Source of the DNA: Streptomyces humicola
GTDB taxonomy: Bacteria > Actinomycetota > Actinomycetes > Streptomycetales > Streptomycetaceae
Direction: 5' to 3'
Assembly: GCF_024436035.1 (NCBI RefSeq)
Contig: NZ_JANFNG010000006.1
Location: forward strand, 124,001 to 188,000
Length of the DNA: 64,000 nucleotides
Both the position numbers and the translations under genes were made by a program. Positions 8,203-16,567 of this stretch are shown piece after piece (position 1 is the stretch's first letter; each line of letters starts with the position of its first letter). The notes under the pieces are model-generated. The model made no database searches. It saw only the letters and a list, made by a program, of their open reading frames with translations, and was not told the origin of the DNA.

Positions 8203-9479
8203 TGTTGCCTCTCCTGTCCGATGAGTCCGGCAAGTCCTTGACCGATCCTGACGAGTTGGGAGGAGATGTGCGCCAGGCCGGCCGGGTCGTCGCAGGCGAG
8301 CGCCTCGTGCTGCTGCTGCTCGTTGCCGTACAGCAGACTGGTGGCGGCCTTGAAGCGCAGCGCCTTCGGGTCGTCGCCGAGCAGATGGCCGCCGAGGACG
8401 ACGATGCCGGAGTCGTCGAGCAGCCTCTCGGCGAGCGAGGCCGAGTCGGTGACGCCGCGTTCGGCCAGGCGTGCGCGGTGCGGCTCGAAGTCCGGGTAGA
8501 CGTAGAAGGCGCCCGTCGGCGGACGGCAGCGGGCTCCCGCCTCGACGGCGATCGCGTGCACCGCACGGGCCACGGCGCCGTGCAACCGGGCCCCAGCGGC
8601 GAGCCGTTCGGTGATCTCCTCGGGCTCGTCGAATGCGTACTCGGCGACCTGCTGCATCGGCCCGGCCAGGGTCGACCACACCTCGCTAGCGACCGAGACC
8701 ACCGCGTCGCGGATGCGCTCGCCGGTCTCGTTTGCCGGGAAGCGCGCGACGCCGATGCGCCAGCCGCCGAGGCCGAGTGTCTTGGACAGACCGCTGGTGA
8801 CCACGGTGCGGTCGGGCACCACCTCGGCGGGGCTGAGGAAGGGCGTGGCCTGCGGGTCGTGGACGATGTCCCGGTAGATCTCGTCCGAGACGATCAGCAA
8901 GTCCTCCTCCTCGGCGATGGCGCACACCTCGCGCACCAGGTGCGGCGGGGCGAGGGTGCCTGTCGGGTTGTCGGGGAGGGTCAGGATCATCAGCCGCGGG
9001 TCGCGGCCTGCGGCGCGTGCGGCGCGGAGCACCGTGCGCAACGCCCCGGGCTCCGGCACGCCGCCCCATTCATCCGGAATCGGCACCCCGAAGGCCTTCT
9101 TGCCGGCATACGCCGCCTGCGGCGCATAGGTGTTCCAGGCCGGCCGGGGCAGGAGCACATCGCCGTCCACCACCAGTTGGACCGCCATCAGCAACGGCTT
9201 GCTGCCGGGGGCGACGACAACCTGGTCCGCGGTCGTCGGCATCCGGCGGCGCGCGAAGTAGCCCGCCACCGCACGGCGCACCCCTTCGCTTCCTGCCACC
9301 GGTCCGTAGGACGCGCGTGACGCCCCGGCCGCCAATTGCTGTGCCAGTCCCGGCAGCACAGGCAGTCTCGCCTCGCCGAATGCGAGATGGACCAGGGACT
9401 CTCCGGCGGCGCCCCGCCCGTCGACGAGCTGGTTGAGTGCCATGTTCGGCGAGGTACGGCGAAGGGAGGCGATCGTCAT
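8199..9479 (-). CDS. fold type I PLP aminotransferase
   Basis: A 426-residue class I/II aminotransferase-like PLP enzyme. It shows LTLPDNPTGTLAPPHLV (the conserved N-P-x-G), the DEIYRDIVHD segment with the Asp that contacts the pyridine nitrogen, SGLSKTLGLGGWRIG with the Schiff-base lysine, and a C-terminal GAFYVYPDF motif. It would transaminate an amino acid or a beta-amino acid. The true start is ATG 9479 with AAGGAG seven bases upstream. It overlaps the aminomutase stop (ATGA) and its own stop overlaps the next gene, so it sits in the middle of a coupled block. The immediately upstream aminomutase product is the obvious candidate substrate. Confidence 0.9.
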   Translation of the reverse strand: MTIASLRRTSPNMALNQLVDGRGAAGESLVHLAFGEARLPVLPGLAQQLAAGASRASYGPVAGSEGVRRAVAGYFARRRMPTTADQVVVAPGSKPLLMAVQLVVDGDVLLPRPAWNTYAPQAAYAGKKAFGVPIPDEWGGVPEPGALRTVLRAARAAGRDPRLMILTLPDNPTGTLAPPHLVREVCAIAEEEDLLIVSDEIYRDIVHDPQATPFLSPAEVVPDRTVVTSGLSKTLGLGGWRIGVARFPANETGERIRDAVVSVASEVWSTLAGPMQQVAEYAFDEPEEITERLAAGARLHGAVARAVHAIAVEAGARCRPPTGAFYVYPDFEPHRARLAERGVTDSASLAERLLDDSGIVVLGGHLLGDDPKALRFKAATSLLYGNEQQQHEALACDDPAGLAHISSQLVRIGQGLAGLIGQERQQ

Positions 9480-10834
9480 GGCTGACTCCTTCTTCCCTGC
9501 GCGGGACGGGAGTTGTCGCTTGCGCCGGTACCGCCGGCCACCGCCGCCGCGATGTCGGGAGGGGTGGCCGGATCGAGTTGCAGTTCGTCGATCCACGCGG
9601 CCTCGGCGCAAAACCGGGCGCGGAAGGGCCGGCCCACCAGGGAGGGTGTGCGGGCCTGCAGCATCCTCAGTTGGAAGAAGGCGCCCTGCTCCGTCTCCTC
9701 GATCCCGTCCACGGCGATCTTCCCCGGTGTGGCCGACATGACCGGACCGCGTACGGTGCGGGCCAGACCCGGCAGGGTGCGGTAGGCGTCGCGGAAGACT
9801 TCCACGGCCCTGGCGAGCGCCACCTTGAAGTAGTCGTGTGGACCGGTGTCGCGCTCCACGAACAGGTAGTACGGGACTGCTCCGGCGGCCAGTTCGGCCC
9901 CCCACAACTCACTCCACACCGATGCGTCGTCGTTGACGTGGGCGATGAGCGGCGCCTGACAGTAGAGCACCGCACCGGTGGCGCGGATCCGCGCCAGGGC
10001 ACGGCGCGCCTGGTCGGTCCGCAGCTCGCGCGGATGGCTGAAGTGCGCCATCACCGCAAGCTGCCGTCCTGAGGCGACGATGCGCTCGAACAGCCGCAGG
10101 GCGTCGTCGGCGTCGGTGTCCGTGGTGAACCGCTGGGGCCAGTAGGCGACGGACTTGGTGCCGATGCGGATGGTGCGCACCGACTCCACGTCCAGCAACG
10201 GCAGCAGGTGGCGGGCGAGCCGCTCGGTGGACATCACCATCGGGTCACCGCCGGTGACCAGTACGTCGTGTACTTCGGGGTGGTCACGCAGATAGGTGAT
10301 CAGACCGTCGGGGTCGGGCGCGGCGAAGCGCAGGTCCGCATCACCGATGAACTGCGCCCAACGGAAGCAGTAGGTGCAGTAGGCGTGGCAGGTCTGGCCC
10401 TGGCCTGGGAAGTAGAGCACGGTCTCGCGGTACTTGTGCTGCAACCCGGGTAGCTCCGTACCGTCCTGGCTGGGCACATTGAGCCGCTGGCCGGAGGGGT
10501 GCGGGTTGAGGCGTGCGCGGATCTCCTTGACGGTCTCGCGCAGCAGCAGCCGGTCGGCGGGATCGGCCGATGCCTTGGCGATCTGCTGCAGGTCGGCATC
10601 GGTCAGCATCCCGCGCTGGGGGAAAGTCAGCTGAAAGATCGGGTCGTCGGGCACCGAGCCCCAGTCGATGAGGTGGGAGAGCACATAGGTGTTGACCCGG
10701 AACGGCAGCACCAGCGAGACCAGGCGCACGGTCCGTCCGATCTCCTCCGGAAGCCCGTAACGCTCGGCGATCTCGTCGATGTGGCGGGGCCCGTACGCCT
10801 GGAACCGCGAGGTCTCCAGCAAGGTGCCGGGCAT
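9476..10834 (-). CDS. KamA-type radical SAM 2,3-aminomutase
   Basis: This 452-residue protein carries the radical SAM cluster motif CxxxCxxC as CHAYCTYCFRW near residue 151, preceded by RETVLYFPGQG and followed by VLVTGGDPMVM, the arrangement of lysine 2,3-aminomutase relatives. The family moves an alpha-amino group to the beta position using a [4Fe-4S] cluster, SAM and PLP. The C-terminal ATPGKIAVDG contains a lysine at about the place of the PLP lysine in KamA. Substrates in the family include lysine, glutamate and arginine, and I cannot tell which applies. It overlaps the carbamoyltransferase upstream and the aminotransferase downstream, so beta-amino acid formation and transamination look linked. 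Confidence 0.9.
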   Translation of the reverse strand: MPGTLLETSRFQAYGPRHIDEIAERYGLPEEIGRTVRLVSLVLPFRVNTYVLSHLIDWGSVPDDPIFQLTFPQRGMLTDADLQQIAKASADPADRLLLRETVKEIRARLNPHPSGQRLNVPSQDGTELPGLQHKYRETVLYFPGQGQTCHAYCTYCFRWAQFIGDADLRFAAPDPDGLITYLRDHPEVHDVLVTGGDPMVMSTERLARHLLPLLDVESVRTIRIGTKSVAYWPQRFTTDTDADDALRLFERIVASGRQLAVMAHFSHPRELRTDQARRALARIRATGAVLYCQAPLIAHVNDDASVWSELWGAELAAGAVPYYLFVERDTGPHDYFKVALARAVEVFRDAYRTLPGLARTVRGPVMSATPGKIAVDGIEETEQGAFFQLRMLQARTPSLVGRPFRARFCAEAAWIDELQLDPATPPDIAAAVAGGTGASDNSRPAQGRRSQP

Positions 10835-12510
10835 CAGCGTGCGGCCCCCTTGCCGTCCGCCTTCCGGATCAGCTGATCGCCGAGGACAAGGAAGTCCAGG
10901 TCCATGGAGCGGAATGCGGCCAGCGCGTCGCCCGCGGTGTTGACGATGGGCTGGCCTTTGTCGTTGAAGGAGGTGTTGAGCAGGACCGGTGGCACCCCCT
11001 GGCGCTCCAGCGCATCGAGCACTGCCCCCACGGCGGGGGCTTCGTCTGCCTGGAGCACCTGCGGCCGGGTGGTGCCGTCGATGTGCACGACACCTGGGGC
11101 GACGCTGCGTCCCAGCTCAGTGGCCTTGGCGGCGCCGAGCATGTAGCGGCTCAGATACTCCTGCTGCTCCCAGAGCCGGGCGCCGTAGCCGGGGCGGGTC
11201 ACGCCCGCGAAGGGACGCCACTGCTCCCGGTTCTTGATGGCGTTGACACGGGTGTTGACCTCGGCCGTGTCCGGTACGGCGATGATCGAGCGTCGGCACA
11301 GAGCGCGCGGGCCGACCTCGGCGCGCCCCTGGGCGACGGCGCCGACCCGGCCGTCGAGCAGCAGTGCGGTGAGGGCGTCGATGTCCAGCTCGGAGCGGAT
11401 CAGGCCGAAGGTGTCCGGACCGTGGCTGCGTGCTCCGTAGGCGGGCCCGTCGATGTCGGTGCCCAGGTAGGGGGTGAGCGGGTCGGTGTGCCGCTTCGGT
11501 GGGCGCACCGTCCACGCGGCGCCGAGTGCCACGCCCGCGTCGTGCGGCACCGGTGGTACGTAGACAGGGCCGGGCAGTGTGCCGTTGGTGCTGCAGTTGA
11601 GCGCGACTCCGCCGCTCAGGCAGAGGTTGTCGACATCGGCGGCCTTGCGGGCGATGGCTGCCAGGTGCGTGACGGTCTCCTCGATGATGCGCTGTGCGGT
11701 GTAGGCGACGAGCACCGCCTTGGGGTCGTCGGCGAGACGCTCCTCCGGCACGCTGGGGCCGGTTGCCCCGGCGATGGCTGTGTAGCGCTCCCTCCAGGCG
11801 CCGACCACGGCGTCGTACTGCTCCTTGATCTCCTCGGCGGGGGCACGGCCGTGGCTCTCAGCCAGTGGCCGCACGGCCAACCGGAAGTCGTCGCCGTCGA
11901 TCTCCACCAGCGGTTCGGTGGCGAGTCCGCGGGCGCGCCCGTAGGCGGCGAGCCCCATGGTCTTGCCCGCGTTGAGGAAGGAGAACCCCAGCCATGTCGA
12001 TGCGGCGTCGTAGGCGTAGCCGAGCGAGGCGGTGCGCTGCCAGCTGCGCTCGCGGCGCGGCTCGGCGCCGTCTTCGAAGGTCCAGATGGTGGAGGACTCG
12101 TTCTCACCGTGCCCGTCGATCACCAGGACGGCGGCCTTGTCGAACGGTGAGGCGTAGAAGGAGGATGCGGCGTGCGCCGCGTGGTGGGGTACGCGCACCA
12201 CCTCGGGGGTGCGGCCGGCGAAGTCGAGCCCGGCGGCGTAGGAGAGGAACTCCGCGTCGCTGGTGAAGCGCTGCGGGTAGAGCTGCTCGGTGTCCCAGCC
12301 GACCGCGACCACATCGATGTCGGCGGCGGTGATGCCCGCTTGGTCGAGGCAGAACCGGGCGGCGCCGACCGGCTTGCGGTACAGGGAGTGGCGGTGCCGG
12401 TTGCACCGTTCCTCCTCGGAGAAGGCGACTACGTTGCCGTTGCCGTTGACGAGGCAGGCGGCGGCGTCATGCCAGCCGGTGGGCGGTGCGTTGAGGCCAA
12501 GAATCCACAT
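10834..12510 (-). CDS. O-carbamoyltransferase, NodU/CmcH family
   Basis: A 558-residue protein opening WILGLNAPPTGWHDAAACLV, with VPHHAAHAASSFYASPF near residue 105 and VLVIDGHGE, and in the C-terminal half SGGVALNCSTNG, VGPRALCRRSII and LNTSFNDKGQP. This is the NodU/CmcH/TobZ family, which makes carbamoyladenylate from carbamoyl phosphate and ATP and transfers the carbamoyl group to a hydroxyl of the product. The length and both domains look complete. It starts 28 bp after the ATP-grasp gene, and its stop overlaps the aminomutase start (TGATG). It implies that the unit 1 product has a carbamate, or passes through one. Confidence 0.92.
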   Translation of the reverse strand: MWILGLNAPPTGWHDAAACLVNGNGNVVAFSEEERCNRHRHSLYRKPVGAARFCLDQAGITAADIDVVAVGWDTEQLYPQRFTSDAEFLSYAAGLDFAGRTPEVVRVPHHAAHAASSFYASPFDKAAVLVIDGHGENESSTIWTFEDGAEPRRERSWQRTASLGYAYDAASTWLGFSFLNAGKTMGLAAYGRARGLATEPLVEIDGDDFRLAVRPLAESHGRAPAEEIKEQYDAVVGAWRERYTAIAGATGPSVPEERLADDPKAVLVAYTAQRIIEETVTHLAAIARKAADVDNLCLSGGVALNCSTNGTLPGPVYVPPVPHDAGVALGAAWTVRPPKRHTDPLTPYLGTDIDGPAYGARSHGPDTFGLIRSELDIDALTALLLDGRVGAVAQGRAEVGPRALCRRSIIAVPDTAEVNTRVNAIKNREQWRPFAGVTRPGYGARLWEQQEYLSRYMLGAAKATELGRSVAPGVVHIDGTTRPQVLQADEAPAVGAVLDALERQGVPPVLLNTSFNDKGQPIVNTAGDALAAFRSMDLDFLVLGDQLIRKADGKGAAR

Positions 12511-12538
12511 GTCACTTGTTTCTCTTCGTGCGCGGTGG

Positions 12539-14989
12539 TCAGGGTCGGTGCAGGGGTGGCAGTGGCACGAGCTGCGCGCGGACGGCTTCTTCGGCGCGCC
12601 GGAGGGTCGTCGCGCACTCCTCGGGGGTGTCGGCAGTAGCCAGCAGTGCGGCGAGCCGCGGGACGATGCCGTGTGGTGGCAGCCGCAGTTCGGTGCCGGG
12701 CCCGGCCAGGGGGATGGCCTGGACGATGCCGGGGACGGCCTGCGCTGCGGTCAGGTCGAGGGAGCGGACGGCCGCGTCGTGCTCGGGGTAGACGAAGCGG
12801 ACCTCGGCGCAGCGGTCGCGCGTCCGTTCGGTGTCGGGCGCAGTGTCGAGTGCGATGTCGATGGCGGCGGCGACCGGATCGACGCCGGTGGCGAGGGTTC
12901 CGAGCAGCGGGATGAAGTCGCCCCCGAGGCGGCCGTTGACCTCCACGATGCGTGGTCCGACGGAGGTGAGCCTCAGCTCCGCATGGGTCAGGCCGGTCCG
13001 GATGCCGAGCGTCCGGTGGGCCGAGGTGACCACTGAGCGCAGTTCGTCGGCCCAGGGCTGGTGGCGCCAGGGGGCGACGAGGTGGCCGATCTCCTCGAAG
13101 TACGGGGCGAAGCCGAGCCGCTTGTGAGCCACGTTGACGATGCGCACCTCGCCGTCGAGGACCGCGCTGTCGACGCTGATCTCCGGGCCGCGCAGGAACT
13201 CCTCGACGATCACACCGGACAGGCTGCTGATGCCGGGAAAGGTGGAACCGGTCGCCTGGTCGACGGCGCGGACCAGTTCGTCCTCGTCGGCGGCGAGGGT
13301 GACTCCGATGCTGCCCGCGAGGGCACGGGGCTTGACGACGACGGGGTAGCCGAGTTGCTCGGCCGCCTGGAGCGCCTCGGCGTGGGTGTGGACGTGCCGG
13401 AAGCCGGCCGAGGGCACTCCGGCAGCGTCGAGCAGGCGCCGCGTGGCGAGCTTGTCACGGCAGCGGCGGGCGGCTTGCGGGGACATATGGGCGAGCCCGA
13501 GGCGGCGGGCGACCTGCGCGGTGGTCTCCAACAGCGTTTCGTCCCAGGTCAGTACGGCGCCGGGCCCTTCGTGGCCGTCGAGCAACTGCGCGACGGCGCA
13601 TGTCGTCTGCGCCACATCGCAGGTGTCCGCGGTGCGGAACCGGTCGTCCACGTACTGCCGTTGCCAGTCGGTGGCTGTGCGCTGCACGAGTGCGGTCTGC
13701 ACCCGGTTTGCGGCAGTGGACAGCGAGTACCTGCGGTAGGGCGGGTTCCCGCAGCCGATGAGGACTAGGCGCGGCGGGGCCGTCCGATCGACCGGCGTGC
13801 ACTCCAGTACGGCGCTCCGCATGGTGCGGCGGATCGCCTCCTCCACCTGGGTGGTGGCCGCGCCGCGGAAACGGAACCGGGCCCCGGCGTGCTCGTAACC
13901 GCTGCGATCCATCAGCCGGCCGACATCGGGCAGCACTTCCGCATAGGGGCCGTCGACTTCGCCTGTATGAGAGGTGACGGACCGCACCCGGCAGGGCATC
14001 GGCACACTGGGCGGCACCAGCAGCCAGCCGCCCACGTGCGAGGCGCCGTCGGCCTGCGGCACCTGGTCGTCGGGCAGACCCATCTGGTGGGCGAAGGCGG
14101 TGGCCATCAGGTCGATGCCATGGACTTCGCGCCAGATGAAGGGGACTTCGGCGCCGCCCGGCCGGGCGGCGATCTCCAGAACAGTGAGGTCGCCCTGGTC
14201 GCTTGCGAAGAGCTCCAGGTGGAAGACGGACGCCTGGGTGAACAGCGCCCGTGTGGTGGCGTCGGTGATCTCGCCGATCCGGGCGAGGGTCTCCTCGTCG
14301 TCGATCTCCACCGAACCGAGCGCGGCTCCGGCCGTGAAATCCAGGCATGTGTTGAGGTAACGGGAGGCCCGCCATGCTCCCAGGCCCGCCTCGGTGACAA
14401 TGCCGTCGACGTGCAGTACCCCGTCCGGGACCCAGGGCTGAACCAGCAAGGTGTCCTGTGGGAACGCGTACGCCGCCAGCTCCTGCCGGGAGTCGAGCCG
14501 GGTGATGCCCGAACTCGCCGTCCCGTACCGCGGTTTGACCAGCACCGGCCAGCCGTTCCGTCCGGCGAAGGCTTCGACCGCGGCGTGGTCGGGGGCATCG
14601 GCCGTCGCGGGCGCAGGGACACCTGCCGCCTCGAGCCGCCGCGCCATCAGCAGCTTGTCGCGCAGCGGTGCCAGATCCTCGGTGCTCAACCCAGGAAGCC
14701 CGAAATCTCCGCGCAGATCGGCCGCCAGATCCAGGTCGAGCTCCTGCAGGGCGATGATCCGGGTCGGCGGGCCGCTCTGCTCGACCAGGTCGTCGACGGC
14801 CTGGCGGACCGCCTTGGCGTCCTGGGTGCTGGGGACGAGCCGGATGCCCGCCGTGTGCTCCTGCGGCAGGAGGGCCGCCGCGGTGTCAGTGGTGATGTAG
14901 CTGACGCGGTGGGCGGTGTGGTCGATGTAGGCGGCGTAGTCGGCGTAGCGGTCGGTCCAGCGGTGGATGACGATCACGTGATCCGGCAA
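12539..14989 (-). CDS. double ATP-grasp ligase
   Basis: This 816-residue protein is two ATP-grasp units in tandem, joined near residue 408. Unit 1 shows KLLMARRLEAAGVP, WPVLVKPRYGTASSG and VLEIAARPGGAEV. Unit 2 shows KLATRRLLDAAGVP, YPVVVKPRALAGSIGV and IVEVNGRLGGDF. Each has the lysine for ATP and the acidic/Asn metal ligands (E-N or E-A-R at the end of the fold). Such enzymes activate a carboxylate as an acyl phosphate and join it to an amine, giving peptide bonds without a carrier. Start TTG 14989 is chosen because a strong AGGAGG lies seven bases upstream. The protein may make two amide bonds, or one domain may be regulatory. Confidence 0.88.
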   Translation of the reverse strand: MPDHVIVIHRWTDRYADYAAYIDHTAHRVSYITTDTAAALLPQEHTAGIRLVPSTQDAKAVRQAVDDLVEQSGPPTRIIALQELDLDLAADLRGDFGLPGLSTEDLAPLRDKLLMARRLEAAGVPAPATADAPDHAAVEAFAGRNGWPVLVKPRYGTASSGITRLDSRQELAAYAFPQDTLLVQPWVPDGVLHVDGIVTEAGLGAWRASRYLNTCLDFTAGAALGSVEIDDEETLARIGEITDATTRALFTQASVFHLELFASDQGDLTVLEIAARPGGAEVPFIWREVHGIDLMATAFAHQMGLPDDQVPQADGASHVGGWLLVPPSVPMPCRVRSVTSHTGEVDGPYAEVLPDVGRLMDRSGYEHAGARFRFRGAATTQVEEAIRRTMRSAVLECTPVDRTAPPRLVLIGCGNPPYRRYSLSTAANRVQTALVQRTATDWQRQYVDDRFRTADTCDVAQTTCAVAQLLDGHEGPGAVLTWDETLLETTAQVARRLGLAHMSPQAARRCRDKLATRRLLDAAGVPSAGFRHVHTHAEALQAAEQLGYPVVVKPRALAGSIGVTLAADEDELVRAVDQATGSTFPGISSLSGVIVEEFLRGPEISVDSAVLDGEVRIVNVAHKRLGFAPYFEEIGHLVAPWRHQPWADELRSVVTSAHRTLGIRTGLTHAELRLTSVGPRIVEVNGRLGGDFIPLLGTLATGVDPVAAAIDIALDTAPDTERTRDRCAEVRFVYPEHDAAVRSLDLTAAQAVPGIVQAIPLAGPGTELRLPPHGIVPRLAALLATADTPEECATTLRRAEEAVRAQLVPLPPLHRP

Positions 14990-15081
14990 GAGAAGCCTCC
15001 TGAGGGCAGGAGCGAGTGATGCGAGCGGTGAAGTCGGCAGGGAAGCGGCCGGGGCGGTGGCAGTCGCCGGCCCTACGCTGT

Positions 15082-16362
15082 TCAGATCCGTTCCGCGGTG
15101 GTCAGCAGGGCGTCGTGCAGCTCCCGGAGCAGCGCTTCGGCCTGCTCACGGGCGACGTCCTTGGCAGTCAGCCGAACCGACAGTGAGCTGCTGGTCTCCA
15201 GCGCGCGCGCGTAGCAGCGCGGGCCGATGGTGGTGAACGGCTCCTCCCAGTCGATCCGGGGCCCGGTGGCGGACATGGTGTCCGCTTCCTCGCCCGGCCC
15301 GGGAGGCCCGTCGGGCACGGCGACGTGGTTGAACGCGCAGACCGGCTCCGGCGCATGCCGCATGCGGTCGCGGAGCGCCTCGACGGCGGTGACATCGTGC
15401 ATGCCGTGGCGGAAGGCGGTGAGGCTGTTCCAGTGCGCCGTGCGGGCCACCGCGATCAGATCGTCGTCCATGGCGTGGTCGACGACGGCGGGCACCCATT
15501 GATTCATCGACGTCACCACGTTCTTCCAGCGTTCGGTGAAGCGGTTGGCGCACATCAACTGCGTCAGCAGCCGATCGGTTCCGCACAGCCGCGCCACGCT
15601 GCGCACATACGCGGACAGGACGACAGCGGCCACCGACACCTGCGCTCGCTCGGCGATGGCATGCGCGGCCGAGCGTGCGGGCGCGGAATGCAAAGTGCAC
15701 TGCAGGGCGTCGGCGCTGCTTTCCGTCGCCCCTCCGGCGCCCGGGGCACGGCGGGGAAGGCTGATGTGTGCAGGGGCGCTTTCCAGCGTGTGCTGCCAGT
15801 GGGCGAGAGCCGCAGCCTGGCGGCGCCTGCCCGTCTGCGAGTACTGGTCGGCGGCGAGGTCGGCGGGGCCAGGCGGGGCCGGCTTCAGGCCGCCGGGGCG
15901 GGTCAGCGCCGTCAGGAACTCCCGGTGCAGCAGTTCCTGGGCCCAGGCGTCGGCGACGATGTGATGCTTGATGAAGACCACATGGGTAGGGGCGTCATGG
16001 CAGGTGAGCAGCCGGGCGCGCCAGCCGTGTTCCCGCCCGAGATCGAAGGGGCGAGCGGCCAGGTCCGCAGCGATCTCCTGTGGCCGGTCTGCTGACTCGA
16101 GCGTCGTGAGGCTGTCGTGGAACTCGGCGTCCGGAGTCAACTGGCGTGGTGCGGCACGTTCGGTGAGGTCGTAGCGGGTCCTCAAGGACGGGTGGCGCTC
16201 GACGACGGTGCGCAGTGCTATGCCGACCTGCTCGGCATGCACCCCCTGCGGGATGGTCCACACGGCCGCATTGTTGGGCTCATGCCGTCGGCTCGGTGGC
16301 AGGTACCTGATGTCTTGCCAGACCGAGAGCTGCCCCAGTGACAGCAGCGCTGGTTCGGACAT
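15082..16362 (-). CDS. stand-alone NRPS condensation domain
   Basis: A 426-residue condensation-domain protein with the catalytic HHxxxD motif as HHIVADAW at about residue 135. Other conserved pieces are LRTRYDL (near 65), ANRFTERWKNVV (near 270) and the late DWEEPF region. It would join a carrier-bound acyl group to an amine or another carrier-bound residue. It is the first gene of the unit 1 minus-strand operon. ATG 16362 is preferred over the frame's earlier ATG because GGAGGGG lies directly upstream. With no adenylation or carrier domain of its own it must act between separate proteins. Confidence 0.9.
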   Translation of the reverse strand: MSEPALLSLGQLSVWQDIRYLPPSRRHEPNNAAVWTIPQGVHAEQVGIALRTVVERHPSLRTRYDLTERAAPRQLTPDAEFHDSLTTLESADRPQEIAADLAARPFDLGREHGWRARLLTCHDAPTHVVFIKHHIVADAWAQELLHREFLTALTRPGGLKPAPPGPADLAADQYSQTGRRRQAAALAHWQHTLESAPAHISLPRRAPGAGGATESSADALQCTLHSAPARSAAHAIAERAQVSVAAVVLSAYVRSVARLCGTDRLLTQLMCANRFTERWKNVVTSMNQWVPAVVDHAMDDDLIAVARTAHWNSLTAFRHGMHDVTAVEALRDRMRHAPEPVCAFNHVAVPDGPPGPGEEADTMSATGPRIDWEEPFTTIGPRCYARALETSSSLSVRLTAKDVAREQAEALLRELHDALLTTAERI

Positions 16363-16393
16363 TGGCCCCCCTCCAAGCCAGGGAACTTCCATG

Positions 16394-16537
16394 TTTCGGA
16401 ATCCAGTTTCCATCCACGCCCGACAGACACTTCCACAAGCCGTTGAAGCGCGTCAATCAAGATCCTTGAGACGCACGCCACATGGCGAGCACTCCGGGGG
16501 TATGGCATCATACCGTCGTTTCGGAATCTCGATTCCG
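16394..16537. promoter_or_regulatory. divergent promoter region with palindromes
   Basis: The 205-bp gap between the divergent condensation and adenylation genes holds two perfect inverted repeats: GGTATG-4 bp-CATACC at 16499-16514 and CGGAATC-TC-GATTCCG at 16522-16537. The left arm of the second, with its leading TTT (TTTCGGAATC), recurs at 16394-16403 beside the minus-strand start. This spacing suits a dimeric repressor or activator controlling both directions. No regulator gene is present in unit 1. I see no clear -35/-10 pair. Confidence 0.5.
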
Positions 16538-16567
16538 TGATACGAAATTGGTGTCGACGGGGGGCGT

